The notes: a model not told the origin generated them from the letters alone. A stretch of 7,409 nt of DNA from Phycisphaerales bacterium (GCA_028288775.1 JAQGHP010000297.1:1-7409), one strand, 5' to 3'; numbered from the stretch's first letter, positions 1 to 6,935 are shown. Numbers and translations: made by a program.

Positions 1-543
1 CGTAAACTGCGCGTAGTCGCCGACCGGTCTCACCATGGCGAGCGCTAAAGCCCACTGGTGGGTAAGGGGAACTTCAATTGACAACCATCCCAGGAGCGTT
101 GATGCGGCGATCGCCATCAGCGCCAAATTTAGAAACACAATGAAATAGACGAACGTATCGTCGATGCTCCACCACCTTCGCTCTTTGTCGTTGATCGGTT
201 CCGTTTCGCGCATGATGAAGGGGAGGGATTCGATATCGATATCCCAAGCCTTGACAATCTGCTGCAGTACTCCAATGTAGTGAACCTTCCAGGCACGATA
301 CCAGCGCAGCGTGACGAACGCGGTGAATCCCGCGGCTAACAAGAGGAGGTAGATCACCACCCCCAGGCCGGACGGCCTGAGTAGCTGGCCGCCTTTGTCG
401 GCCGTTGCCGTGACGACTGCGGAGACGATTGCGAGAAATGCCGCTGTAATCTGAAGCTGCTTGGCGTCGGCGGCACGCAGATACTCGTTGGTCTGGATAA
501 AGACGAGGTTAAGCGGCGCGGCATCGTTGTTGTTTGCCTTCAT
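1..543 (-). CDS. Unrecognised multi-pass membrane protein, C-terminus beyond window edge
   Basis: Reading the minus strand from the ATG at 543 gives 181 codons with no stop before the window edge, so the C-terminus is missing. The visible part starts MKANNNDAAPLNLVF and has hydrophobic segments at about residues 32-48, 60-80 and 130-154, with a possible fourth starting near 163. A soluble stretch rich in charged and aromatic residues (about 81-128, with RWYRAWK at 80-86 and KERRWW at 120-125) separates the second and third segments. There is no signal peptide; the first 30 residues are polar. I do not recognise a family. A pair of helices followed by a soluble stretch and further helices occurs in several small membrane proteins, but no motif decides among them. 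The gene lies 178 bases downstream of the DUF4340 gene, same strand, and is AT-richer than its neighbours, so it is probably a separate transcription unit. No good Shine-Dalgarno site precedes the ATG. Confidence 0.72.
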   Translation of the reverse strand, partial: MKANNNDAAPLNLVFIQTNEYLRAADAKQLQITAAFLAIVSAVVTATADKGGQLLRPSGLGVVIYLLLLAAGFTAFVTLRWYRAWKVHYIGVLQQIVKAWDIDIESLPFIMRETEPINDKERRWWSIDDTFVYFIVFLNLALMAIAASTLLGWLSIEVPLTHQWALALAMVRPVGDYAQFT

Positions 544-721
544 TCGTCACGGCCTTTGTTCTAAATTTTCGCCGTGAGCAATTAACATTAAATCAAATCG
601 GGTACTATTCCCCTAAACAGGTGAAGCGGTCCCAATTCCCGATTGGATGGGAAGGCCGGGGTCACGCGAGTCAAGAAGTATATCGCCGCATAATGGCGTG
701 CGCGAAGCCTGCGGCCGGTCG
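544..721. other. Intergenic spacer, AT-rich towards the membrane-protein gene
   Basis: This 178-base gap separates the end of the DUF4340 gene from the start of the next minus-strand gene. The part at about 553-615 is clearly more AT-rich than the surroundings, as expected of a promoter region for the gene starting at 543, but I could not fit a convincing pair of -35 and -10 boxes. A small perfect dyad, CCAAT-N5-ATTGG, lies at 632-646. Confidence 0.4.
685..715 (-). terminator. Possible weak terminator hairpin after the DUF4340 gene
   Basis: Six bases after the DUF4340 stop codon, the minus-strand transcript can form GCCGCA (715-710) with TGCGGC (690-685), and an inner GCC/GGC pairing (707-709 with 695-697). 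The bases that follow, 684-672, read GATATACTTCTTG, which is only moderately U-rich. The stem is imperfect with a large loop and there is no proper U-tract, so this is a weak candidate that could equally be an mRNA 3'-end stem-loop. Confidence 0.27.
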
Positions 722-2458
722 CTACCGTCCGAACCGCGGCGGCCTGCCGCCGCCGAAGGGGTTGCCTCCGCCGAAGGGATTTCCGCCGCCCTCGGGCGGG
801 GTGGGCGGGGGCTCGGGCTTTTTGGTTTTGAAGTCGCCGGTCAGCTTGTCGAGGAACGTGCGGTCCAATTCGAAGGTCAGGTCCTTGTAGCTGCCCGTGA
901 CGCGGCCGGGGGGGCCGGCGTCGATGATGCGGAGCACGACGTCCTCGCCCGCTTCGCCGGGCTTGGGGCCGGTGCTGTGGACAGTGAGGGTGTAGCTGCT
1001 GGCGGGCTGCGTGGTCGGGTTTTTCTCGAGGTACTTTTCCACGCGGAGGGGGTGAAGGGCGGTCAGCAGATCGTTGACCTGGCCCTCGTCCGCGTTGCCT
1101 TCGCCGCCGGAGGAGAAGAGCCACTTGGACGGCTCGGCCGCGGGTTGTGTCGCGGCCAATTGCGTGGTCGGCTGTGTCGTCGCGGGCTGTGTCGATGCGG
1201 CCTGCGTGGTCGGCGGCGCGACGGGGCCGAGGATGGCCGCGACTTCCTTGCGGCGATCGATGGTGAACTCACGCAGGTTTGCCGGGAGAGTCGCCGGCTG
1301 CGTCGTCGCGGGGCGGTCGATTGCCAGCGTGAAGCTCTTCACTTTCTCAGGATCCATATCGACGGCGGTCTTGTCGCGGAGCGTCAGGGGCGACGCGTGA
1401 TTTAATTTGTCGAACGACACCTGGCTGAACGCCACCTGTGCGACCACCGGCGGGTGGTTGGGGTCGAGCACTTTCACCCAAACTTTTTCGGCGTCGATGT
1501 CCACCGGCTGGCCGATGATCACGACCGTGCCGCCGCGGGCGCCTTGCGCGAGCAACGCCGCGAGCGCGGCAGAGGGGGAGGACGGGAGCGTTGTGGGCGT
1601 CGAGGCGGCTTGCGTGGCGGGCTGCGTCGCGGGGGCGGCGGTGGAAATCCACACCACGGCCCGCGGCTGCTCGAGCTGCGCTCCGGCTTTCTGTGCCGCG
1701 GATTCTTCGGCGAATTCGCCGGCCCGCAGGCCGGCGATCGGATCGAGCAGGCTGCCGGCTTCCGAGGGGTCGGCCTTCACCGTGGCGGGATCCGTCACCG
1801 ACCAGTCGGTTCCGGTTTTCTGCATCACGAGGCGTCCGCCGCGACGGTCTACTTGAATCTGGCGGACGAGCACGGACGAGAGCGTGACGAGCTGCTTCTC
1901 GCGAAGCGACTCGGCGAGCTTGGCCGTGCCCTTGGCTAGCCGCTCGGCGAGCGTGCCGCCGGCGACGAGATCGCCCTGCTTGGCGTCGTCGGCGCGGACG
2001 TAGAGATCGGAGCCGAGGGCCGAGCGGTTGCCTACGTCGAGCTTCATCGTCTTGCCGTTGCCCGAGGCCTCGATGCGGTAGCGCGGAACCTTGAGCCCCA
2101 CCGATTCGAGGTTTGCGCCGTCGAGGTCCATGCGCCCGCGGGAATGAATACTCGCGACCGCGCTCAGCACGCGGTCCACTTCGGATGCGTCCGCGGGCCA
2201 GTTGACCGGCTGTGAGAGCTTCCACTGCCCGGCGGACTTGGCGACCTCAATCGCCGGGCCTTCGGCGGGGCGGATGACGAGCTTGTCGAGGTCATCGGTC
2301 TTCACGTCGAAGAGCTTGCGGCCCTTGCCTTCGTCGGTTGCCGAGGCATCGGTGGAAGCGGTCGTCGTAGGCGCGGAGTTGTCACGGGTGGCGATGAAAG
2401 CAAACACGCCCAGGCCCAGGAGCACCACTGCGAGAATGAGAGTTGTTCTGAAGTTCAT
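722..2458 (-). CDS. DUF4340 domain-containing membrane-anchored protein
   Basis: This 578-residue protein begins with a single hydrophobic helix (about residues 6-23, LILAVVLLGLGVFAFIAT) after MNFRT, followed by a Thr/Ala/Ser-rich linker (about 25-45), so it is most likely anchored in the inner membrane with its body outside the cytoplasm. Residues about 50-252 fit the DUF4340 pattern: K-x-x-G-x-W then AD-x-x-E-V-x-x-VL, then GLKVPRYRIE, a short beta region (LDVGN), LYVR, and LREKQLVTLSSVLVRQIQV. The W-x9-AD unit occurs three times (W79, W219, W446). Linkers rich in TTQPA occur at about 276-291, 384-390, 416-441 and 481-486, and the C-terminus is Pro/Gly-rich, with two NPFGGG copies. DUF4340 proteins commonly accompany GldG-type ABC systems, as here. 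Their biochemical role is unknown. It is the last gene of the ABC block, separated from gldG-like by 152 bases. There is no clear Shine-Dalgarno site; the start is chosen because it places the helix at the N-terminus. Confidence 0.9.
   Translation of the reverse strand: MNFRTTLILAVVLLGLGVFAFIATRDNSAPTTTASTDASATDEGKGRKLFDVKTDDLDKLVIRPAEGPAIEVAKSAGQWKLSQPVNWPADASEVDRVLSAVASIHSRGRMDLDGANLESVGLKVPRYRIEASGNGKTMKLDVGNRSALGSDLYVRADDAKQGDLVAGGTLAERLAKGTAKLAESLREKQLVTLSSVLVRQIQVDRRGGRLVMQKTGTDWSVTDPATVKADPSEAGSLLDPIAGLRAGEFAEESAAQKAGAQLEQPRAVVWISTAAPATQPATQAASTPTTLPSSPSAALAALLAQGARGGTVVIIGQPVDIDAEKVWVKVLDPNHPPVVAQVAFSQVSFDKLNHASPLTLRDKTAVDMDPEKVKSFTLAIDRPATTQPATLPANLREFTIDRRKEVAAILGPVAPPTTQAASTQPATTQPTTQLAATQPAAEPSKWLFSSGGEGNADEGQVNDLLTALHPLRVEKYLEKNPTTQPASSYTLTVHSTGPKPGEAGEDVVLRIIDAGPPGRVTGSYKDLTFELDRTFLDKLTGDFKTKKPEPPPTPPEGGGNPFGGGNPFGGGRPPRFGR
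746..790 (-). repeat. GGGNPFGGG tandem repeat coding for the C-terminal tail
   Basis: Residues 557-571 of the DUF4340 protein read as tandem GGG-NPF units ending in GGG, followed by RPPRFGR at the terminus. The DNA copies differ at synonymous positions, so this is not a very recent duplication. The tail is probably disordered. Confidence 0.6.
1133..1213 (-). repeat. TTQPA-type degenerate repeat within the DUF4340 gene
   Basis: Residues 416-442 consist of about five degenerate copies of a T-T-Q-P/A-A unit, encoded by repeats of ACGCAGCC/ACGCAATT-like DNA. Shorter copies lie at about 1586-1633, 1289-1309 and 1001-1018. The peptide is expected to be a flexible, hydrophilic linker between folded units. 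I associate such Ala/Thr/Gln/Pro linkers with exported proteins of Phycisphaerae-type planctomycetes; this is from memory, not a search. Confidence 0.6.
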
Positions 2459-2511
2459 GACTCAAACCACGAAATCGTTGTGACCTGAAAACCGTTCCGC
2501 GAGCATGTTTC

Positions 2512-2592
2512 TTCCCGTGGCACGGGCGGCCCGCCCGTGGCTTGCGGCTACAGTCGCGGGCTCCCATGGGCGGGCCGCCCATGCCACGGGAA
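2512..2592. repeat. Double inverted palindrome (BIME/REP-like element) inside the operon
   Basis: Two hairpin-forming palindromes face each other in the gap between the gldG-like and DUF4340 genes. The first is CACGGGCG (2521-2528), loop GCC, CGCCCGTG (2532-2539). The second is CATGGGCG (2565-2572), loop GGC, CGCCCATG (2576-2583). Each stem is 8 perfect base pairs. The larger arms, 2512-2539 and 2565-2592, are also reverse complements of each other at 26 of 28 positions, with a 25-base linker. The two differences are the two partners of one stem pair, C-G in one copy and T-A in the other. Paired inverted REP units of this form are called BIMEs in other bacteria. Position between genes suggests an effect on mRNA stability or partial termination, but this is inference. 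Confidence 0.82.
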
Positions 2593-2610
2593 AGGCCTCA
2601 CGTCATCCAC

Positions 2611-5076
2611 TTAGTCCCGCCGCGACTGGTACACGAACAGCCCACAGAGCAATGCCGCCACCGGCAGGCCGATGAGGAAGATCCCCACGCGCCAGAAGGT
2701 GAGCGCGCCCGGGCTCATGGCCGCGATACGGGAGGTGTCCATGGCCGAGGGGCTCAGGGCGATCATGCTCTCCTGGTTCGCGAGCCAGAAGATCGAGTTG
2801 GTGAACAGCTCGCCGTTGCCGGGGAAGCGGGCGACCTCGAGGCGCTGCTTCTGGAGCCGCTGGTCGGGGAAGCGGACGATCGACGTGGTCGCCCAGTCGC
2901 GCGAGCCGATGACCACCAGCTTGCCCGCGCCTTTTTTCTCGGCGACCGCGCCGGCCCAGAGCGGGCCTTCGATGTCCTTGCCCTTGTCGAACGTCGGCTT
3001 GCGGCCACGCTGGAATGAATCGAAATCGGTCTCGCCCCAGCTCATGGGCTGTTGGGGGACCGGCAAAATGAGGCTCACGTTGGCCCCCGGCGCGTCGATC
3101 TTTTTCACCGGGAGCATGGGGACGATCACGCCGTCGAGCGAGTTCAGCGGGGTCGTGATCGGGTGGTCGCCATATTGATTGATGACGAAGATCGGCGGCG
3201 AGCGGCGGGCGGTCTCGATGAAGTCATCACTGGTGCCCGAGGCGGAATCGATGGGCTCATGTACCACGATCGCGTTGGTGTTCACCTCGACGCCGTAGCT
3301 GCGGAGGACGGACGCCAGGTCGTCGCCGTGCAGGGTCATCAGACACATCGCCGAGCCGGGCACGGCTTCCCACTGCCCGCCGGTCGCACCGGCCGGCGCG
3401 GGCGCGGCATCCAGCACGGCGGCGTCCTCGCGCACGTCCGTGACCTTGTACTTCCCGGCCTTCCACGCGCCGGTGGCGGCGATTTCCAACGTGTCGCCCT
3501 TGTCGTCCGCGGTGAACTTGCGGAAGGCGGAGCGCACGAGCGTCGGGTCCTTCGCATCAACCGCAAGGTCCTTGCCCTTGTCATCGGGCTCCAAGTGCTG
3601 CTTGAGCTTCTGCGCCATCATCGGGCTAGGGCCGCCCGTCTCCATGCTCCCCGTTCCGGGGAGCACGACCCACACCGCGTCCTTCAGCTCGTCGTCCGGC
3701 GGCTCGGGCGCGGGGGGCATGCCCATGCGCATTGACTGCTGCATCTGTTGCTGGGCCCACTGGCCGCTGATGTCTTTTTCGAGGACCTCGAAGTTGTAAG
3801 CCCGCAACCGGTCGGCGATGTCGCCCAGGCCTGCCGGGCCGTTGCGCGGGTCGGTGGGAGGCGGGCCGCCGTCGCGGACGAACGCCACCTTTTTCTTTTT
3901 CGCCTGCGACAGGGCGAGCATGGCGCTGGTGATCTGCTGCTCGCCGGCGAAGCGCAACCGGGGCTTCTCGCTGGACGCGCCGATCAGGCCCGTGCTGTCC
4001 CCGCTCTTCCAGACGCTGTCGAAGTCGATGACGCGGATATCTTCCTTCCCCATCACCACGATCGCGGGAGGCGGCGCTTCGGTGTCATCCGCCGGGATCA
4101 GCTTGCGGCGGACGTCTTCGAGCTTGAGCTTGCCCAGCGCCTTGGCCTTCGCGGTGGTTTCGTCCGCAATCCGCTTCATCTCGTCGAATCCGGGGATTGA
4201 ATTTTTCGCATACGCGGCGATGGCCGGCGGTGTTGCCTTGTCGTCGCGGAGCTGCGCCAGGCGCTCGGAAACCAGCCGATTGCGCGCCGAGAACTGCGAA
4301 AGGAAGGAGACGAGCATGTCCCTGCCCGCGGCGTAGTCGGGGATCTTCTTGTCCAGCTCCGTTTTGATGTTTTCGTTGATCGCGTCGAGGATCTGGGGGA
4401 ACGTCCGGACGGTGGTGATCGCGCCGTTCACGGTATTGACGAGCTTCTCCTGCTGCTCCTGGGGCAGCTTGGCAAGCGAGGCCTCGATGTCGCCCTGGCT
4501 CAGCTTGGAAGTTTCCTTCTCCTCGCCCGCGGCGACGGCGCGAATTTGTTCGAGCGTCTTGGGGAACCCCTTGAGCAGGTCTTCGTACGCGGACACGTTC
4601 TGCCCGTAGTCGCGCTTGAGGCGGCCGATCCAGGCGTCAAGCTTCGCGGGCTCGGTGATCGGGTCGATCGCCTCGATCTGCACCTTATCGGGGTTGCGCG
4701 AGCGGTACTGCTCCAGCACGTTGAGCACGCGCTCGTAGGTGTCCTCCTTCTGCCCGCGCTCCTCCTGCTTGAGCTTGGGGTAGAGGCTGACGAGGGTGAT
4801 CTTCTCGGGCAAATCCTTCACCACCGCCTCAGTCTGCGGCTTGAGGCTGTTGGAGGCGTTGCTCGTCAGGTCCGGCCGGACGCGCATCGAGAAACGGTGG
4901 CCGAACAGCTTCAGGTCCTGCGCCTGCGCCAGCCATATCACGAACCCCGCCAGCACGAGGACGATCACCGTCGCCAGCACGACGTTCGCGCCGTACTTCA
5001 TCCAGCGCTGCGACTGGTCTTCGGGAGGGGGCGGCAGCGTGGCCGCGGTTGCTTTTTCTTTGTTCGCTTCGCTCAT
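2611..5076 (-). CDS. GldG-like ABC transporter auxiliary (substrate-binding-like) protein
   Basis: This 821-residue protein has a cytoplasmic N-terminal tail, a membrane helix at about 30-50 (ANVVLATVIVLVLAGFVIWLA), a large extracytoplasmic region, and a C-terminal helix at about 795-816 followed by the short positive tail QSRRD. This is the layout of GldG/PF09822 proteins. Matching landmarks are LPEKITLVSLYP (89-100) and VLNVLEQYRSRNPDKVQIEAIDP (about 117-139), FAGEQQITSAML (376-387), DDLASVLRSYGVEV (585-598), VVIGSRDWAT (721-730) and NGELFTNSIFWLANQE (754-769). It is longer than typical family members because of a helical, charged stretch at about 150-335 and a beta-rich stretch at about 496-578. 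It starts 27 bases after the permease stop codon, so it is co-transcribed and probably works with that permease. GldG proteins are linked to gliding in Bacteroidetes, but homologues are widespread in non-gliders and their ligand is unknown. The Shine-Dalgarno site is weak (GGA about six bases ahead). Confidence 0.92.
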   Translation of the reverse strand: MSEANKEKATAATLPPPPEDQSQRWMKYGANVVLATVIVLVLAGFVIWLAQAQDLKLFGHRFSMRVRPDLTSNASNSLKPQTEAVVKDLPEKITLVSLYPKLKQEERGQKEDTYERVLNVLEQYRSRNPDKVQIEAIDPITEPAKLDAWIGRLKRDYGQNVSAYEDLLKGFPKTLEQIRAVAAGEEKETSKLSQGDIEASLAKLPQEQQEKLVNTVNGAITTVRTFPQILDAINENIKTELDKKIPDYAAGRDMLVSFLSQFSARNRLVSERLAQLRDDKATPPAIAAYAKNSIPGFDEMKRIADETTAKAKALGKLKLEDVRRKLIPADDTEAPPPAIVVMGKEDIRVIDFDSVWKSGDSTGLIGASSEKPRLRFAGEQQITSAMLALSQAKKKKVAFVRDGGPPPTDPRNGPAGLGDIADRLRAYNFEVLEKDISGQWAQQQMQQSMRMGMPPAPEPPDDELKDAVWVVLPGTGSMETGGPSPMMAQKLKQHLEPDDKGKDLAVDAKDPTLVRSAFRKFTADDKGDTLEIAATGAWKAGKYKVTDVREDAAVLDAAPAPAGATGGQWEAVPGSAMCLMTLHGDDLASVLRSYGVEVNTNAIVVHEPIDSASGTSDDFIETARRSPPIFVINQYGDHPITTPLNSLDGVIVPMLPVKKIDAPGANVSLILPVPQQPMSWGETDFDSFQRGRKPTFDKGKDIEGPLWAGAVAEKKGAGKLVVIGSRDWATTSIVRFPDQRLQKQRLEVARFPGNGELFTNSIFWLANQESMIALSPSAMDTSRIAAMSPGALTFWRVGIFLIGLPVAALLCGLFVYQSRRD

Positions 5077-5103
5077 GGCTATTCCGGGTGTGGGATGCGG
5101 AGA

Positions 5104-5823
5104 TTACTTCCACCGCCGCGATTCGAGGATCTTGGTCGTCAGGAACAAAAACACCGCCGTCGCGGCCAGGAAGAAGACCACGTGCCCCGAGTCGATGGTG
5201 CCCTTGCTGAAATCGACGTAGCGCGTGTAGACGCCCTGGTCGGTCGCCTGACGCCAGAACGGCGAGAGCGACGAAATCTGCAATTGCAGCAAGTAAGGGG
5301 CGACAGTGAGGACGAAGAGGATGGCGACCGCGGCCACCGCCGCGACCACCTGGCTGCGCGTCAGCGACGAGCAGAACAATCCGATCGAGACGAACAGCGC
5401 CCCGACGAGAAAAATCCCCACGTACCCGCTGAAAATCGGCCCGATGTCCATCGTGCTGTACGCCTTGAGCACCGCCACATACAGCAGCGTCGGCGTGAGC
5501 AGCACGGCGAAGAACGCCAGCGCGCCCAGGAATTTGCCCAACACCACTTCGGTCTCATGCACCGGGGCGGTCATTAAGGTTTCGATGGTGCCGCTGGCCC
5601 ACTCCTGTGCGAGCAGTCCCATGCACAGCACGGGCACGGCCACGACCAGTAGCCAGACCATGTTGTCAAAGATCGTGCGCATGCCGGCGGGCTGGCCCGG
5701 CTGAAAATCGCGGAAGAACAAAAATCCGCACACCGCCAAAAATAGCGTCATCACCACATACGCGATGGGCGAATAGAAATAGCTGCTCAGCTCCCGGCGG
5801 GCGATTACTGTGGCACGCGTCAT
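5104..5823 (-). CDS. ABC-2 type transporter permease, GldF-like
   Basis: This 239-residue protein is the membrane-spanning part of the exporter. Six hydrophobic helices can be read at about 18-37, 54-73, 95-118, 131-153, 157-177 and 212-232. Between helices 2 and 3 lies EWASGTIETLMTAPV (74-88), the E-x-x-SGT-x-E-x-L-x-x-x-P motif typical of ABC-2 permeases, which contacts the ATPase. Length and the RELSSYFYSPIAYV opening (10-23) fit the GldF-like group. The ATG overlaps the stop codon of the ATPase gene by four bases (ATGA at 5823-5820), which implies translational coupling; AAAGGCGG upstream may act as a ribosome binding site. Only one permease gene is visible, so the exporter is probably a homodimer of this subunit with two ATPase copies. 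The substrate cannot be deduced from sequence. Confidence 0.94.
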   Translation of the reverse strand: MTRATVIARRELSSYFYSPIAYVVMTLFLAVCGFLFFRDFQPGQPAGMRTIFDNMVWLLVVAVPVLCMGLLAQEWASGTIETLMTAPVHETEVVLGKFLGALAFFAVLLTPTLLYVAVLKAYSTMDIGPIFSGYVGIFLVGALFVSIGLFCSSLTRSQVVAAVAAVAILFVLTVAPYLLQLQISSLSPFWRQATDQGVYTRYVDFSKGTIDSGHVVFFLAATAVFLFLTTKILESRRWK

Positions 5824-6869
5824 TCCGCACCGCCTTTCGTGCCGACGACTTCGAAGCCGGAGCCTCTTCCTTTGTCGGACGGGCTCTTGTCTTCGTCGTA
5901 GTCCTTCGCCGGGGCTACTTTTCCCATCGCCTGATTCGCGGTCACCTGCACGAAGAATTCCTCCAGCGTCGCGTGTTCGAGGCGGATTTCCCGCAGTGCC
6001 CAGCCGTTCTGCGTGACGGTGCGGACGACTTCTTCGCGCACGTCGTACGACTCCTTAGGGCGGATGGCGACGGTCACGTAATGCTTGTCGGCGCCTTGTC
6101 CGTCAAGCACTTCGACTTTGCCCACGCCGCTCACGCGGAGCAGGGCGTTGCGCACGCCCTCGGCCGGCCCGCGGCATTCGACGAGTACCCGCGCCTGCAA
6201 ACGCCGGCTCGCCCGCAATTCATCCGGCGAGCCCTGGGCCACGATTCTTCCGGCGGCAATGATGATCGCGCGGTCGCAGACCGCCTCGACCTCCGGCAGG
6301 ATGTGCGTCGAAAGCATGACCGTGTGCTGCCCGCCCAACTCTTTGATGAGCTTGCGGGATTCGATGATCTGCGTGGGGTCGAGGCCGACAGTGGGCTCGT
6401 CGAGGATGAGCACGGCGGGGTTGTGCAGCAGCGAATCGGCCAGGCCGACGCGCTGGCGATAGCCCTTGGAGAGGTGCCCGATTGGCCGCCGACGCACCGC
6501 GCCCAGCCAGCAGCGTTCGATCACATAATCGATCCGCTTGCGGCGGTTGGCGCGGTCCATCTTCCGCAGCCGTCCGCGGAAATCGAGATACTCTTCCACC
6601 CGCATTTCCGTATAGAGCGGACAGCTTTCGGGCAGGTAGCCCAGGCTTTCGCGCACCTGTTCGGACTGGTGGAAGATGTCGAAGCCGTTGACGGTGGCCC
6701 CGCCGCTGGTGGGCGGCAGGTAGCAGGCGAGCATGCGGATGGTGGTGGATTTTCCCGCGCCGTTGGGCCCAAGGAATCCGATCACCTGCCCTTTGCCCAC
6801 CTCGAAACTGATGCGGTCCACGGCCAGAACGTTGCCGTATGCTTTGGTAAGATTGGAAACCGAAATCAC
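5820..6869 (-). CDS. ABC transporter ATP-binding protein, GldA/CcmA-type
   Basis: This ATPase would power the adjacent permease from the cytoplasmic side. With the GTG at 6869 as start it has 349 residues. The nucleotide-binding domain shows Walker A GPNGAGKST (34-42), a Q-loop region GYLPESCPLY (77-86), signature LSKGYRQRVGLA (133-144), Walker B VLILDEP (153-159), D-loop GLDP (162-165) and switch histidine H189 in STHIL. Residue 81 is Glu where many ABC ATPases have Gln; GYLPE-x-x-PLY is usual for the GldA-like group. Residues about 218-320 form the C-terminal regulatory-type domain seen in this family, ending LEEFFVQVT, followed by a charged, probably disordered tail of about 30 residues. 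The GTG is preferred because GGAGG lies nine bases upstream and ISVSNLTKAYG then begins the domain directly. An alternative in-frame GTG at 6980 would add 37 Arg/Gly-rich residues with no ribosome binding site. It is the first gene of the block. Confidence 0.94.
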   Translation of the reverse strand: MISVSNLTKAYGNVLAVDRISFEVGKGQVIGFLGPNGAGKSTTIRMLACYLPPTSGGATVNGFDIFHQSEQVRESLGYLPESCPLYTEMRVEEYLDFRGRLRKMDRANRRKRIDYVIERCWLGAVRRRPIGHLSKGYRQRVGLADSLLHNPAVLILDEPTVGLDPTQIIESRKLIKELGGQHTVMLSTHILPEVEAVCDRAIIIAAGRIVAQGSPDELRASRRLQARVLVECRGPAEGVRNALLRVSGVGKVEVLDGQGADKHYVTVAIRPKESYDVREEVVRTVTQNGWALREIRLEHATLEEFFVQVTANQAMGKVAPAKDYDEDKSPSDKGRGSGFEVVGTKGGAE

Positions 6870-6878
6870 GCCAGGGAT

Positions 6879-6883
6879 CCTCC
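6879..6883 (-). promoter_or_regulatory. Shine-Dalgarno site deciding the ATPase start
   Basis: GGAGG on the minus strand lies nine bases before the GTG at 6869. It is the best ribosome binding site in the window and is the main reason for choosing the short form of the ATPase over the upstream in-frame GTG at 6980. Confidence 0.7.
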
Positions 6884-6905
6884 GCGTGAAAATCGAAACA
6901 GCGCC

Positions 6906-6935
6906 GCCGACCGAACGCCAACGGCGTCCGGCGGC
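6906..6935 (-). promoter_or_regulatory. Leader hairpin upstream of the ATPase ribosome binding site
   Basis: The minus-strand RNA can fold GCCG (6935-6932) with CGGC (6909-6906), then, past a single bulged U (6910), CCGGACGCC (6931-6923) with GGCGUUCGG (6919-6911), closing a GUU loop. That is 13 pairs, one of which is a G-U wobble that pairs only in the minus-strand transcript. It ends 22 bases before the GGAGG site. A T-containing stretch (TGTTTCGATTTT, 6900-6889) follows but not directly, so it is not a standard terminator. A role in translation or attenuation is inference. Confidence 0.4.

Noticed and set aside
1133..1213. TTQPA repeat DNA as a CRISPR-like or direct-repeat array.
   Set aside because: The units are short, degenerate, in frame and without regular spacers; they code for a peptide linker.
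2512..2592. The double palindrome as a simple intrinsic terminator of the gldG-like gene.
   Set aside because: No U-tract follows the stems on the minus strand, the next gene belongs to the same functional block, and the paired arrangement fits a repeat element better. Partial termination is not excluded.
4546..5577. Plus-strand open frame of 343 codons across the gldG-like and permease genes.
   Set aside because: It spans the boundary of two real minus-strand genes, is extremely rich in Arg, His and Glu, and lacks any family motif; a shadow frame.
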